64,000 nucleotides of DNA from Desulfuromusa kysingii (GTDB lineage: Bacteria; Desulfobacterota; Desulfuromonadia; Desulfuromonadales; Geopsychrobacteraceae), in assembly GCF_900107645.1 (NCBI RefSeq), contig NZ_FNQN01000003.1:310001-374000 (forward strand), in the 5' to 3' direction. A model generated the notes under the pieces. The model saw nothing but the letters and a program-made list of their open reading frames with translations, made no database searches and was not told the origin of the DNA. This document shows, in pieces, positions 8,111-17,651 of this stretch (its first letter is position 1; each line of letters opens with the position of its first letter). The position numbers and the translations under genes were made by a program.

Positions 8111-9592
8111 ATGTCACGTCTTTTTATAATAGCTTTGTTTGCGTTTTTGTGGATCACACCAGAGACCATACTGGCACAAACGCTAGCGGATAAGGTTCAG
8201 GAATACAAGCTGGATAATGGCGCAACAGTCCTTTTGGTTGAGCGCCATGCCTCTCCAACTGTTGCTGCTTACATCAGTTTTCGTGTCGGTGGTGTCAATG
8301 AGACCAGCCAAGAGCGCGGAGTCGCTCACCTTCTTGAACATATGTTGTTCAAGGGGACAAAAACTCTGGGAACCAAAAATTATGCGGTTGAAAAAAAACT
8401 TCTGCAGCAGATCAAAACCATAGGGAAAGAGATTGATGCCCTAAAATTCAGAGCTGATACCGATCCGCAACGGTTGCAGCAACTTCAAGAGAGCCTGGCT
8501 CAGGTGCAAGCGGAACATCGAAAGTTGGTCGTCAAAAATGAATTTTCGAGAATTTATGGGGAAAATGGTGGTGTCGGCTATAATGCCTATACCAGCAAAG
8601 ATGCAACCACGTACCTGATAAATTTGCCAGCTAACAAGCTAGAACTCTGGGCAGCCATTGAGTCAGACCGACTACAAAATGCTGTGTTTCGCGAGTTTTA
8701 TACTGAGCGTGATGTCGTTCATGAAGAGCGGCGTCGCTCCTATGAAAGCAGCCCTGACGGAATGATGTATGAAACCCTGCTGGCGACGGCCTATAAGGTT
8801 CACCCTTACCGCAACCCTATCATCGGCTGGAATTCTGATATAGATAGTCTTGATCCAGACCAGATTCGGGAATTTTTTGATAAGTATTATACCCCTGTGA
8901 ACATGGTGATTACTCTGGTTGGTGATTTTGAGAGTGAAGCCACCTTAGAAATGGTTAAGCGGTATTTTGGCAAGTTGAAGCCAGGAGTCCCAGTCCCCCC
9001 AGTTGTTGACAGGGAACCTGAGCAGAATGGGGAGCGTCGAGTTACGATTAATTTTGATGCTGAGCCGCAGTTGATGATCGCCTACCATAAACCGACGATG
9101 CCCCATCGTGATGATTATGCTTTTGATCTGTTAATGCAGGTCCTCTCTGAGGGGAGAACCTCAAGGTTCTATCAATCTTTGGTTGTCGACAAACAGTTGG
9201 TAACGGATGTCAATGTTTTTGGAGCACCGGGGTCGCGGTATGACAATTTGATGGTGGTCAGTTTAACCCCGCGCAATGGCAGATCGTCAGCAGAGGTTGA
9301 AGCTGCTGTTTATGCAGAATTAGAACGATTCAGGTCAGAACTCCTCAGCCCGGGCGAGCTTGAGGTCGCCCGCAATCAAATTTTGACCTCTATCCTGCGG
9401 AGCTTAAAGGGTAATAGTGGCTTGGCGAGGATGTTATCTTCTTATCAAACCCTTGGTGACTGGCACTATCTGGTTGAGTATGAAGATCAACTCAATTCGA
9501 TTACCCCTGAGGACATTATGGCTGTTGCAAAACGTTATCTCCAAGCAGATAACCGAACCGTGGTGACATTGATGCGTGAGGAGCAGAACTAA
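8111..9592 (+). CDS. Zinc-dependent M16 (pitrilysin/insulinase-type) peptidase, catalytic subunit
   Basis: A secreted protease of 493 residues. I start it at ATG 8111 because AGGGGAG precedes at 7 nt and the product begins with a clean signal peptide (MSRLFIIALFAFLWI...ILAQ). The inverted zinc motif HLLEH is at 73-77, with the third ligand region HEERRRSYE further on. Residues about 100-150 form a charged, coiled-coil-like insertion that lengthens the usual gap between these two parts. An M16_C domain follows. Its stop overlaps the next gene by 1 nt (TAATG); that gene encodes an M16 protein without the zinc motif, so the two probably form a heterodimer in the envelope. Confidence 0.92.
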   Translation: MSRLFIIALFAFLWITPETILAQTLADKVQEYKLDNGATVLLVERHASPTVAAYISFRVGGVNETSQERGVAHLLEHMLFKGTKTLGTKNYAVEKKLLQQIKTIGKEIDALKFRADTDPQRLQQLQESLAQVQAEHRKLVVKNEFSRIYGENGGVGYNAYTSKDATTYLINLPANKLELWAAIESDRLQNAVFREFYTERDVVHEERRRSYESSPDGMMYETLLATAYKVHPYRNPIIGWNSDIDSLDPDQIREFFDKYYTPVNMVITLVGDFESEATLEMVKRYFGKLKPGVPVPPVVDREPEQNGERRVTINFDAEPQLMIAYHKPTMPHRDDYAFDLLMQVLSEGRTSRFYQSLVVDKQLVTDVNVFGAPGSRYDNLMVVSLTPRNGRSSAEVEAAVYAELERFRSELLSPGELEVARNQILTSILRSLKGNSGLARMLSSYQTLGDWHYLVEYEDQLNSITPEDIMAVAKRYLQADNRTVVTLMREEQN

Positions 9593-11010
9593 TGCGTTAT
9601 CTCTTCTATTTATTGGTTAGCCTTTTCATTTTTGGCTGTAGTCCGAACTTTTTGAGTTCTCAGGAGCGCCCAGATCAATTGAGCTTTCCCCCTTTAGATT
9701 TCAGTTTTCCTGAGGTTGCTGAACAACAATTGCAGAATGGGATGAAACTTTATTTAAAAGAAGATAATGAACTTCCTTTGGTTGAGTTAACGGTTCTGGT
9801 TGAAGGAGGGAGTCTCTATGATTCTCCTGATAAGACGGGTTTGTCTCAGTTCTTTGCGACGACACTCTCAACCGGGGGAAGTGAAAACTTGTCTCCTGCT
9901 GAGCTAGAAGCGGAACTTGAAGCCATGGCTGCGATCCTTACCGTTTCCAGCTCCTCTTATGCCTATGAGATTGATCTCTCCTTGCAGCGTAAAGATTTAG
10001 AGCGGGGGATTGAAATCCTGGCAGATTTGCTGCGTCGCCCCCGTTTTGATGCAGAACGGATGGAGTTGGTGCGCAACCAAATGTTCGAAGGTATTCATCG
10101 TCAAAATGATAATCCAGGTTCAATCGCTGGCCGGATCCTCAGTGAGGCGGTCTATCAAAGTCATCCGTTTGGAGCCTATCCAACGGTTGCTGGTGTCGCT
10201 GGCTTTAGCCGAGAGGATCTGTTGGAGATCCATAGCCGTTACTTTAAACCACAGAATCTCTGGCTAGCGGTCTCAGGTGACGTACATCAAGGTGAATTGG
10301 TCCGTCTGCTTGAACAACAATTTGGCGATTGGCAATCAAGTGAAAGTTTTTTGCGTGAGATGCCACTAGAGCCTCCAGCACCTCAAGGCCGAATCTATCT
10401 GGTTGACAAGGATATTCCGCAAACGACAATTTTGATGGGCCATCCGGGAATCAACAAGGATAATCCTGATCTGTATGCATTACAGGTTGCGAACTATATT
10501 TTAGGTGGTGGTGGTTTCAATTCAAGAATGATGCGTGAAGTTCGTTCAAATCGAGGCTTGGCATATTCTGTTTACTCTTATTTCCAAGTCGGTCGGCAAC
10601 TTCCCGAATTGTTTATCGCCAAAAGTGAAACCAAAAGTAACTCGACGGTTGAAGTCGTTAGCTTGATGCAGCAACTGATAAATCAGATGCGCGATGAGCC
10701 TGTCACCGTCGCCGAACTGGATCTGGCGAAAAAGAGTCTTATCAACTCCTTTGTTTTTGCTTTTTCTGACAGTCACTCCGTTGTCAGTCGCAAGGTGCGT
10801 CTCGATTATTATGATTATCCCGAAAATTATCTGGAACATTATCAGCAGCAGATTGCGGCGGTCAGCATCGCTGATGTGCAACGGGTCGCGCAACAATATC
10901 TGCATCCGGATAAATTACAGATTGTCCTTGTCGGTGATAGTGATCGTTATATTGATGCGGTGAGCTCCTTGGGGTTACCCGTTGAGAAAGTTGATTTATC
11001 GCTAGAATGA
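9592..11010 (+). CDS. M16-family lipoprotein, non-catalytic subunit
   Basis: 472 residues with an N-terminal lipoprotein signal (MRYLFYLLVSLFIFGC, lipidation Cys16), so probably anchored in the outer membrane. M16 and M16_C folds are recognisable (VELTVLVEGGSLYDSPDKTGLS), but the spot of HxxEH reads LSQFFATTLSTGG, so zinc cannot be bound there. The second half keeps the R/Y substrate-binding-like segment (MMREVRSNRGLAYSVYS). It is translationally coupled to the catalytic M16 gene just before it. This active/inactive pairing is known for mitochondrial processing peptidase and bacterial M16B pairs. Confidence 0.9.
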   Translation: MRYLFYLLVSLFIFGCSPNFLSSQERPDQLSFPPLDFSFPEVAEQQLQNGMKLYLKEDNELPLVELTVLVEGGSLYDSPDKTGLSQFFATTLSTGGSENLSPAELEAELEAMAAILTVSSSSYAYEIDLSLQRKDLERGIEILADLLRRPRFDAERMELVRNQMFEGIHRQNDNPGSIAGRILSEAVYQSHPFGAYPTVAGVAGFSREDLLEIHSRYFKPQNLWLAVSGDVHQGELVRLLEQQFGDWQSSESFLREMPLEPPAPQGRIYLVDKDIPQTTILMGHPGINKDNPDLYALQVANYILGGGGFNSRMMREVRSNRGLAYSVYSYFQVGRQLPELFIAKSETKSNSTVEVVSLMQQLINQMRDEPVTVAELDLAKKSLINSFVFAFSDSHSVVSRKVRLDYYDYPENYLEHYQQQIAAVSIADVQRVAQQYLHPDKLQIVLVGDSDRYIDAVSSLGLPVEKVDLSLE

Positions 11011-11032
11011 AGCGTTGAGGGGGGCAGTAACG

Positions 11033-12412
11033 ATGACAACAATCAAGGGGCGACAATTGCAACTGCGCGAGAAATTAAAAAATCTTCTTTGGGAACAAAA
11101 TCCTGCAGATTTATCGCTTTTGCAACGCATCGTATTGCGTCAGATTCAAACCGTAGCTCTGGTGACCAGGGACTTTGCCATTAATCAGAGTCTCCTGCGT
11201 GCTTCAGCTCTGACCTATTATACGATGTTGTCGTTGGTCCCATTACTCGCTTTGACCTTTGCCTTGTTAAAAGCCTTCGGGGTTCAGAACTTACTGCAAC
11301 CTTTGATTATAGAGCAACTTAATGTGGGTGATGCTCGAGTCGCAGATATTATTTTAGGTTATATTAATAATACCCAGGTGACCCAATTGGGGGCCGTTGG
11401 GTTGATATTCCTGCTTGTTGCTGTCATTTCACTGCTGACTAATGTTGAAAAGTCATTCAATCATGTCTGGGGGGTGAAGAATGTTCGTCCGCTATTGCGG
11501 CGGTTTTCTGACTACCTTTCGGTCATCTTGGCAGGCCCAGTGTTGATTATTGGCGCTATCTCCATGACCTCGACCTTGGCCAGCAACAGTCTGGTACAGA
11601 AGTTCATTGAGATGGAAATGATCGGTAACCTGATATTACTGTTATTCAAGGTGACCCCTTTTATTTTTATGTGGCTCGCATTTACCGGTCTTTATGTTTT
11701 TATGTCTAATATCAAAGTGGAGTGGCGTGCGGCATTTGTTGGTGGGATCGTCGGGGGGACTTTATGGCAGATCGCTCAGGTCGGCTATGTCCACTTTCAG
11801 ATTGGGGTTGGGCGCTATAATGCCATATATGGGACGATGGCCGCTTTACCGATTTTTATGGTCTGGCTCTATCTGTCCTGGGTGATTGTCCTGTTTGGTC
11901 TCGGGGTCTGTTACGCGAAACAAAATTTGCGTACCAGTGGTCGAGATCTGCGTGGTTCCGAGGTGAGTCGCAACAGTTTTGAGCAGATTGCCCTGGCGTT
12001 GTTGGTCACTCTGGCTGATCGGTTTTCCAAGGGAGAACCGGCTCTAAGCATTGATCAGTTGGCCAAGTATCTCTACATCCCTCCACGTCTGTGTCGAAGC
12101 ATTGTCAGCTTGCTGCTTAAATTGGGTTTTATCTCGGAGCTTTGTACTCTTGCGGGTCGATATCAATACCAGCTTGGGCGCTCAGCTGAAAACCTCAATG
12201 TGGCGGAGATCTTAAAAAAAATGGGCGATTCTGGTGAACAACCTCTCCACCTCCATCCCCATCCGCAAACGTTGATTGCTCTGGAAACCTATCAGCGGGT
12301 TGAAGATCTGGTCGGCGAGACATTGCAGGGGATATCGTTGAAGGATTTAGTTATACGCAGTCAGGAGATCGCTGAAACCCCGTTGACTGAGGGGGAAAAC
12401 GGGATCATTTGA
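11033..12412 (+). CDS. YihY/BrkB-family inner-membrane protein with C-terminal winged helix
   Basis: 459 residues from ATG 11033, chosen because GAGGGGGG stands 8 nt before it. The first ~300 residues carry about six membrane spans with family patterns such as LRASALTYYTMLSLVPLLAL and IYGTMAALPIFMVWLYLSW. The family was once misnamed ribonuclease BN; its function is unknown. The last ~150 residues are soluble and look like a winged-helix region (IDQLAKYLYIPPRLCRSIV), an arrangement common in deltaproteobacteria. It starts 22 nt after the M16 lipoprotein and may share its transcript. Its 3' end overlaps convergent lpxH by 8 nt. Confidence 0.88.
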   Translation: MTTIKGRQLQLREKLKNLLWEQNPADLSLLQRIVLRQIQTVALVTRDFAINQSLLRASALTYYTMLSLVPLLALTFALLKAFGVQNLLQPLIIEQLNVGDARVADIILGYINNTQVTQLGAVGLIFLLVAVISLLTNVEKSFNHVWGVKNVRPLLRRFSDYLSVILAGPVLIIGAISMTSTLASNSLVQKFIEMEMIGNLILLLFKVTPFIFMWLAFTGLYVFMSNIKVEWRAAFVGGIVGGTLWQIAQVGYVHFQIGVGRYNAIYGTMAALPIFMVWLYLSWVIVLFGLGVCYAKQNLRTSGRDLRGSEVSRNSFEQIALALLVTLADRFSKGEPALSIDQLAKYLYIPPRLCRSIVSLLLKLGFISELCTLAGRYQYQLGRSAENLNVAEILKKMGDSGEQPLHLHPHPQTLIALETYQRVEDLVGETLQGISLKDLVIRSQEIAETPLTEGENGII

Positions 12413-13103
12413 CGTATTGTTTTAGCGAAATCTCACCATCTTGCATCTCTGCATAGGAAAACTGGGTAATCCAGTCACCCAACGCAATAATTCTGACACC
12501 TTGATGCTGTTTGTCTAATGGATAATGAAAATGTCCACAAACAACGATATCGCTATGACTGGTCTCTGCAAATGGTATTAAGTAGTCAGAAGGGTCATAG
12601 TGGCTTCTATCTGGGTTGTTCTTGGAACTCTTATTACTCAGCCAGAGGGCAAAAGACCAAACCATATCTGGGTGGATAATCTTTGCCAGTACCTTAATGG
12701 GCCAGCTGCGCCAGAATGAACGGAGTCGTTGATAGTTGCGGTCTGCTTTGACGAGATCTCCATGGCTGATGAGGATGTTTTTTCCGTCCCAGCTGATCTT
12801 TTGTTGATCTGGAATGACTGTACAATTGAGAGTGTCAGTAAAATACGGTCCGAGATTGAAGTCGTGGTTGCCTTCGACAAAGTAAAGTTGCGTCCCTGCC
12901 GTTGATAGCTGCCGCAGCTTTTCCAGTAGGGGAATGTAGACGGTAAAAGCGAGATGTTTATAGCCTAGCCAGAACTCGAAAATATCACCCAACAAAAAGA
13001 GGGCATCAAGGTCCTTTTGTTGATCCAAAAAATCAAGTAGCCTCAGGTAGTTATTATCCTGTGGATGGCGCAAGTGAGCATCTGATAAAAATATTGCTTT
13101 CAT
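12405..13103 (-). CDS. lpxH: UDP-2,3-diacylglucosamine diphosphatase (LpxH-type)
   Basis: A calcineurin-like metallophosphoesterase of 232 residues. It would cleave UDP-2,3-diacylglucosamine to lipid X and UMP in lipid A synthesis at the cytoplasmic membrane face. Metal-binding motifs run in order: SDAHL near residue 7, GDIFEFW, GNHD, SHGD and GHFHYPL. The GDIFEFW segment is typical of LpxH-like proteins. The start at 13103 is chosen because the motif must lie at the N-terminus; no strong ribosome site is visible, and the frame stays open 31 codons upstream. Assignment within the superfamily is by motif, so LpxH activity is probable rather than certain. Confidence 0.8.
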   Translation of the reverse strand: MKAIFLSDAHLRHPQDNNYLRLLDFLDQQKDLDALFLLGDIFEFWLGYKHLAFTVYIPLLEKLRQLSTAGTQLYFVEGNHDFNLGPYFTDTLNCTVIPDQQKISWDGKNILISHGDLVKADRNYQRLRSFWRSWPIKVLAKIIHPDMVWSFALWLSNKSSKNNPDRSHYDPSDYLIPFAETSHSDIVVCGHFHYPLDKQHQGVRIIALGDWITQFSYAEMQDGEISLKQYVK

Positions 13104-13175
13104 ATTCGCGACTATAAAGAGCTGACTAGCTGTTGTCAATTTACAAACAAACGACCAACAAACAAGGAGAGATAT

Positions 13176-13559
13176 ATGGACTATCCAATGATTCACATTT
13201 GCTATCGCGTTATGGACCTTGAAGCTTCAGAAAAATTCTATCATGACGCTTTCGGATTTGAAGTGTCACGAAAAAAAGATTACCCTGATGGTCGCTTTAC
13301 CCTGAGCTATATGACTTCTGTGGGGCTCCCTTTTGAGTTGGAATTAACCTATAACTATGATCAGGATCAACCTTATGAAATGGGCAATGGCTATTCACAT
13401 CTTGCTGTTGGGACCACCGATCTGGAGGCATCACACCAGCGTCATACAGAAATGGGGCTTCAGGTAACGCCATTAAAGGGACTTGTCGCTGGAAAGCCAC
13501 GGTTTTATTTTGTCACCGATCCCGACGGTTTTTTGGTTGAAGTCGTCCGTAGCTCTTAA
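13176..13559 (+). CDS. gloA: Glyoxalase I (lactoylglutathione lyase), VOC fold
   Basis: 127 residues, a single vicinal-oxygen-chelate domain. The metal ligands fall in the expected places: His7 (MIHICYRV), a Glu in FELELTYNYD, a His in GYSHLAVGTTD and a Glu in GFLVEVV near the end. The segment ELTYNYD with YEMGNGYSHLA closely follows E. coli GloA. It isomerises the hemithioacetal of methylglyoxal. A good ribosome site (AAGGAGA) precedes ATG 13176. The TPR gene follows after 17 nt, probably in the same operon. Confidence 0.88.
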   Translation: MDYPMIHICYRVMDLEASEKFYHDAFGFEVSRKKDYPDGRFTLSYMTSVGLPFELELTYNYDQDQPYEMGNGYSHLAVGTTDLEASHQRHTEMGLQVTPLKGLVAGKPRFYFVTDPDGFLVEVVRSS

Positions 13560-13576
13560 ATCGAGGAGAAAAGAAG

Positions 13577-14347
13577 ATGTCCATTGAGGATCTATTGGAA
13601 AAAGGGGTACAAGCGCAAGATCAGGGTGATCTTATCGCCGCGGAAAACTTTTTTCAGCAAGCTTTGAAAACGGAGAAAACGGCTGAGATTTGGTCGTTGC
13701 TGGCCGAAGTCCAGATTGAAAGTGGAACCTATGCTAAAGCCCATAAGAGCCTGGCTGCAGGGCTGCTTTTGGAGGCTGATAACGTTGATCTCCTTTTTAT
13801 TCTGGGGGATCTTTACCTTGAGGAAGGGAAGTTTGATCAGGCGATCGCCAGTTATCAGCAGATTATCGATCTTAACCCGCAAGATGCCGATGCCCGAGTG
13901 AGTAAAGCTGTCGCACAGCTGAACAACGATGACCTCAGTGCAGCAGAAGAGACCTGTCGTCAAGCACTGGACGTTGATCCCGAACTCGCTTTTGCGCATA
14001 ACGCTTTGGGCGATATTTATATCGCTCAGGACAAGGTCGCAGCAGGAATGAAATGCTTTCACCAGGCCTTGAAGTTGGATCCCTCCGATCCTCAACCTTA
14101 TCTCAGTCTTGCTGAGCTTTATTATGATGATGATCAACTGGAATTAGCTGAAGAATATTGTCAAAAAGGTTTAGAGTTGGACGCAAGTTTGGCACCAGGT
14201 TATCTGACCCTAGGTTATCTCTGTCTTGATCAGGATCGGACCCAGGAAGCCATTGATAACTTTCAGCAGTTTTTGCGTTTAGAAACCAGTGCCACGGCCA
14301 AGCATATTCGCGATGAGGTTGCTGCTGTCATCGATGGTCTTAAGTAA
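13577..14347 (+). CDS. Tetratricopeptide-repeat protein
   Basis: A 256-residue cytoplasmic protein without signal peptide, made almost wholly of TPR units of about 34 residues (for example AIASYQQIIDLNPQDADARVSK-type helices, repeated with LDVDPELAFAHNALGDIY and LKLDPSDPQPYLSLAELY). Such repeats scaffold protein complexes; no catalytic domain is present and the partner is unknown. Very acidic, with the repeated signature A-x(8)-DP/NP. The ribosome site GAGGAG lies 10 nt before ATG 13577. It sits between gloA and a YitT membrane-protein gene. Confidence 0.85.
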   Translation: MSIEDLLEKGVQAQDQGDLIAAENFFQQALKTEKTAEIWSLLAEVQIESGTYAKAHKSLAAGLLLEADNVDLLFILGDLYLEEGKFDQAIASYQQIIDLNPQDADARVSKAVAQLNNDDLSAAEETCRQALDVDPELAFAHNALGDIYIAQDKVAAGMKCFHQALKLDPSDPQPYLSLAELYYDDDQLELAEEYCQKGLELDASLAPGYLTLGYLCLDQDRTQEAIDNFQQFLRLETSATAKHIRDEVAAVIDGLK

Positions 14348-14396
14348 CAATAAAAACACGTCTGTCTTTATAGTGGATGATAACTGCGGAATTTTA

Positions 14397-15242
14397 ATGA
14401 CTCTAAAGGGCGAAATCAAAAACTTCCTCTATATCTCCTCTGGAACGGTTATTCTAGCATTCGGGATCATATTATTTCTGGTCCCTAACCAGATTGCTAC
14501 GGGTGGAACCCCCGGAATGGCTATTCTGTTAAACCATCTGCTCCATCTGCCCATTGGCGGCTTGATGTTGCTGATTAACCTTCCACTATTGGTGATCAGT
14601 CATAAGATGCTGGGCAGGGCCTTTGTTCTTCGTTCCATCGTCGCTATTTTGCTTACCTCACTTCTTGTCGACTTATTAGCCGAAATTCTTCACTTGCAGG
14701 CCATCAGTCAAAATATTCTGTTAGCGGCTTTATATGGTGGGATTGCGGTTGGTTGCGGCGTTGGCTTGGTCTTACGTGGCCATGCTTCGGTTGGTGGAAC
14801 AACGATCATTGCGCGTCTGGTTGCTGCGCGCAGCCACTATAAGACTGGGCAGGTGATACTGATTTTTGATGTTTTTATTATTGTTACATCGGGATTTGTT
14901 TTTGTAGATATTGAGCGAGCCCTTTGGAGTATGATCAGTATTTACGTGACAGCTAAATGTATTAATATGATTTTGACGGGGACCTTGCCAGAGAAAGTTG
15001 TCCATATAACCACAAGTAAAGCCGACCTACTTAGCCAGGAAATTGTGGCGCATCTTGGGCAACAGGGGACGATTCTCCGGGGATCAGGTCTTTATGAAAA
15101 TGAACAGAAAACACTGATATTTGTGACAGTTGAAGCGCGGCAAATTACGGTGCTGCGTGATATTGTCCGCAATAATGATGCAGATGCCTTCATGATTGTT
15201 ATGGATGCAGCAGAAATGCTCGGGCGAGGGCATGGAGGGTAG
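14397..15242 (+). CDS. YitT-family membrane protein
   Basis: 281 residues, with five or six membrane spans in the first ~190 and a soluble C-terminal DUF2179 domain ([19 protein letters not shown] ... [25 protein letters not shown]). Family hallmarks include [17 protein letters not shown] and [17 protein letters not shown]. Function is unknown for the family. The longer open frame (from 14289) overlaps the TPR gene; ATG 14397 begins the conserved region and leaves 49 nt to the TPR stop, though its ribosome site (GCGGA) is modest. The antiporter gene follows after 11 nt. Confidence 0.87.
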   Translation: MTLKGEIKNFLYISSGTVILAFGIILFLVPNQIATGGTPGMAILLNHLLHLPIGGLMLLINLPLLVISHKMLGRAFVLRSIVAILLTSLLVDLLAEILHLQAISQNILLAALYGGIAVGCGVGLVLRGHASVGGTTIIARLVAARSHYKTGQVILIFDVFIIVTSGFVFVDIERALWSMISIYVTAKCINMILTGTLPEKVVHITTSKADLLSQEIVAHLGQQGTILRGSGLYENEQKTLIFVTVEARQITVLRDIVRNNDADAFMIVMDAAEMLGRGHGG

Positions 15243-15253
15243 GTTTCAGGTTT

Positions 15254-17206
15254 ATGGGTATTGCTTCCGATATTATTATTATCATTGTCGCCGCATTGCT
15301 GGGTGGCCTCATTGCACAAAAGATCCGTCAACCTCTGTTGCTTGGTTATATCCTTGTCGGGGTAGTGATCGGTCCTTTTTCCAGTGGCCTTGTCTCTGAT
15401 CCTCACGACGTTGAGAAACTTGCTGAGATCGGGGTGGCATTGCTGTTATTTGCCCTGGGATTAGAGTTCTCTCTGCAAGATTTGAAGCCGGTTAAGTATG
15501 TCGCTCTGATCGGGGCTCCCATCCAGATCCTTTTAACGATTGGCTACGGCTATCTCATTGGTCTTGGTCTTGGCTGGGAGAGTGGTCCTTCCCTCTGGTT
15601 GGGGGGACTTATCTCCCTTTCAAGCACGATGGTCATCCTTAAAACCTTGATGGCTCAAGGAATGATAGGGACTCTGTCTAGTCGGGTGATGATTGGCATC
15701 CTGATTGTACAAGATCTTGCGGTCGTCTTATTGTTAATCCTCTTGCCGCAATTATCCAACCCTTCTGCGGGCATGCCTGTGATTGCCATGGCCTTGCTTA
15801 AGTCATTTCTTTTCCTTGCTTTCATGCTTTTGCTGGGGACGCGATTATTGCCCCGGTTATTGACCTTAATTGCCAACTGGAATTCACGTGAACTGTTCTT
15901 GTTGACCATTATCGCGATTGGTTTGGGGATTGGCTACGCGACCTATCTCCTTGATCTCTCTTTTGCTTTCGGAGCATTTGTTGCTGGCATGGTGCTGAGT
16001 GAATCTGATTACGGGCATCAGGCGTTAAGCGATATTATCCCTCTGCGGGATCTTTTCGGATTGCTTTTCTTTACTTCCGTGGGGATGCTTTTAGATCCAT
16101 TGTTTTTATTTGCACACTGGGTCGGCGTCCTGCAACTGGTCCTCTTGGTCGCTGTTGGTAAAAGTCTGATTATGGCAGGTATCGTACGCAGCTTTGGTTA
16201 TGGAAATGTGATTCCACTGGCTGTCGGGTTAGGGATGTTTCAAATCGGTGAATTTTCATTTGTCTTGGGGCGAGTTGGTCTCGAAGGCAACTTTTTGAAT
16301 CTGGATCAATATTCATACGTTCTTTCAGCAACAATTATCAGTATGTTGATCACGCCGTTTGTATCTGCCTTGACGGCTCCACTTTATGGGTTACAGAAGC
16401 GTTATTCAAAAAGTGAGCTCTTGGAGACTATAAATATCCCCGCCGGTGGGCTGCATGATCACATTGTTATTGCTGGTGGAGGTCGGGTCGGTCAGCACGT
16501 CGCCTATCTTCTCGCGAAACTTGAAGTTCCGTTTGTGGTTATTGATCTGGGACATCGGGTTATTGATGATTGTAAGCAACATGGCTATTCCGCCATTTAT
16601 GGTGATGCCGGTCAACCTGTTGTCCTTGAGGCGGCCAATTTAGCCGAAGCAAAACAGCTACTGATCACGGTTCCCCATATTACAACAACAGAAACAATTG
16701 TCCGTTTTGTTCGCAACCATCATCCTGATTTGAGTATTGTGGTGCGCTCTGTTGGAGAAGCACAAATGAAATCTCTTTATGATCATGGTGTCTATATGGT
16801 TATCCGACCAGAACTGGAGGGTGGGCTTGAAATTGCACGACAGGTTCTTCTGAATTTGAATATTCCCGTGCCTGTCATTCAGAAATTTACCGATAGTGCC
16901 CGGCAAGACCATTATCAACAACTCTACGATGATCAAGATGGGTTGAACAATATCAGGTTGTTACAAAAAGCGCGTGATTCACTGGAATTAAATTGGCAGG
17001 ATTTAAGCGCAGATAGCTGGTTAGTTGGCCGAAGTTTACGCCAACTTGATATCCGAAAAAAGACCGGAGCATCTGTTGTTGGTGTGCTCCGTGATGGCAA
17101 GTTCATTGCCAACCCATCGGCGGATCTTGTTTTTCAGGAAGAAGATATGGTCGCTTCGATCGGCAGTCCACAATCATGTCATTGGCCGCAAAACGTTATA
17201 GAGTAA
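15254..17206 (+). CDS. CPA2-family monovalent cation/H+ antiporter with RCK regulatory domain
   Basis: 650 residues. Residues 1-385 form a 12-13 span Na+/H+ exchanger domain ([18 protein letters not shown]-like start, [23 protein letters not shown]). A cytoplasmic TrkA-N/RCK NAD-binding domain follows at about 405-530, with Rossmann signature [14 protein letters not shown] TrkA-C domain closes the protein ([19 protein letters not shown] ... [11 protein letters not shown]). The family includes KefB/KefC and exports K+ or Na+ in exchange for protons. Ion choice cannot be read from sequence. It is last in the forward cluster, with a hairpin terminator 4 nt beyond the stop. Confidence 0.93.
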   Translation: MGIASDIIIIIVAALLGGLIAQKIRQPLLLGYILVGVVIGPFSSGLVSDPHDVEKLAEIGVALLLFALGLEFSLQDLKPVKYVALIGAPIQILLTIGYGYLIGLGLGWESGPSLWLGGLISLSSTMVILKTLMAQGMIGTLSSRVMIGILIVQDLAVVLLLILLPQLSNPSAGMPVIAMALLKSFLFLAFMLLLGTRLLPRLLTLIANWNSRELFLLTIIAIGLGIGYATYLLDLSFAFGAFVAGMVLSESDYGHQALSDIIPLRDLFGLLFFTSVGMLLDPLFLFAHWVGVLQLVLLVAVGKSLIMAGIVRSFGYGNVIPLAVGLGMFQIGEFSFVLGRVGLEGNFLNLDQYSYVLSATIISMLITPFVSALTAPLYGLQKRYSKSELLETINIPAGGLHDHIVIAGGGRVGQHVAYLLAKLEVPFVVIDLGHRVIDDCKQHGYSAIYGDAGQPVVLEAANLAEAKQLLITVPHITTTETIVRFVRNHHPDLSIVVRSVGEAQMKSLYDHGVYMVIRPELEGGLEIARQVLLNLNIPVPVIQKFTDSARQDHYQQLYDDQDGLNNIRLLQKARDSLELNWQDLSADSWLVGRSLRQLDIRKKTGASVVGVLRDGKFIANPSADLVFQEEDMVASIGSPQSCHWPQNVIE

Positions 17207-17210
17207 CAAC

Positions 17211-17242
17211 AAAAAGGCTACCAGAAACCTGGTAGCCTTTTT
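17211..17242. terminator. Bidirectional Rho-independent terminator
   Basis: A 10-bp perfect stem (AGGCTACCAG, loop AAAC, CTGGTAGCCT) is flanked by AAAA(A) on the left and TTTTT on the right. It can therefore stop both the forward antiporter transcript and the reverse PxxKW transcript, which converge here. Confidence 0.9.
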
Positions 17243-17270
17243 GATACAAACATTTGTTGCCAAGTAATGC

Positions 17271-17561
17271 TTATTTGCCTTTACCTGCTGCCGCCCGTTT
17301 TGCTGCTTTAAGCGGATTGACACGAACATCATCAACCTTAAGGTCGATTTTCTTGTGCGTTGCAAAATTACACAGGCCATTCACCCACTTTGCTGCGGGA
17401 TCAGGATAAGCGCTACAAACATCTCCAATGCTCCCCTTGGTTACGCGGTCGCATCCTTGACACTCTTCAACAATGACTTGACAGCTGCCAGTTGGGGCGG
17501 AACAACCATTTTTTTTCCAAAAACTACATTCGGTACCTGCGAGAACCGTTTGGCACTGCAT
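17271..17561 (-). CDS. PxxKW-family cysteine-rich protein
   Basis: A 96-residue protein with eight cysteines (3, 12, 20, 27, 34, 37, 49, 64) and the diagnostic motif PAAKW (55-59) followed by NGLCN. It ends in a basic tail (KAAKRAAAGKGK). This small family occurs mainly in deltaproteobacteria and has no known function. There is no signal peptide, so the cysteines more likely bind metal or an Fe-S centre than form disulfides (inference). A strong AGGAGG lies 9 nt before the ATG. It appears monocistronic and ends at the shared bidirectional terminator. Confidence 0.88.
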   Translation of the reverse strand: MQCQTVLAGTECSFWKKNGCSAPTGSCQVIVEECQGCDRVTKGSIGDVCSAYPDPAAKWVNGLCNFATHKKIDLKVDDVRVNPLKAAKRAAAGKGK

Positions 17562-17651
17562 ATTTTTTTCCTCCTATATTATCCTTATGATGCTGATTCA
17601 GAACAAGCATTAGTAACGAACTTATGGTCTGGAGTCAACACTTATTTGTTT

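Noticed and set aside
11033-12412. Annotation of the YihY-family gene as ribonuclease BN
   Set aside because: The family is an integral membrane protein; the RNase BN name was assigned in error, and no nuclease motif is present.
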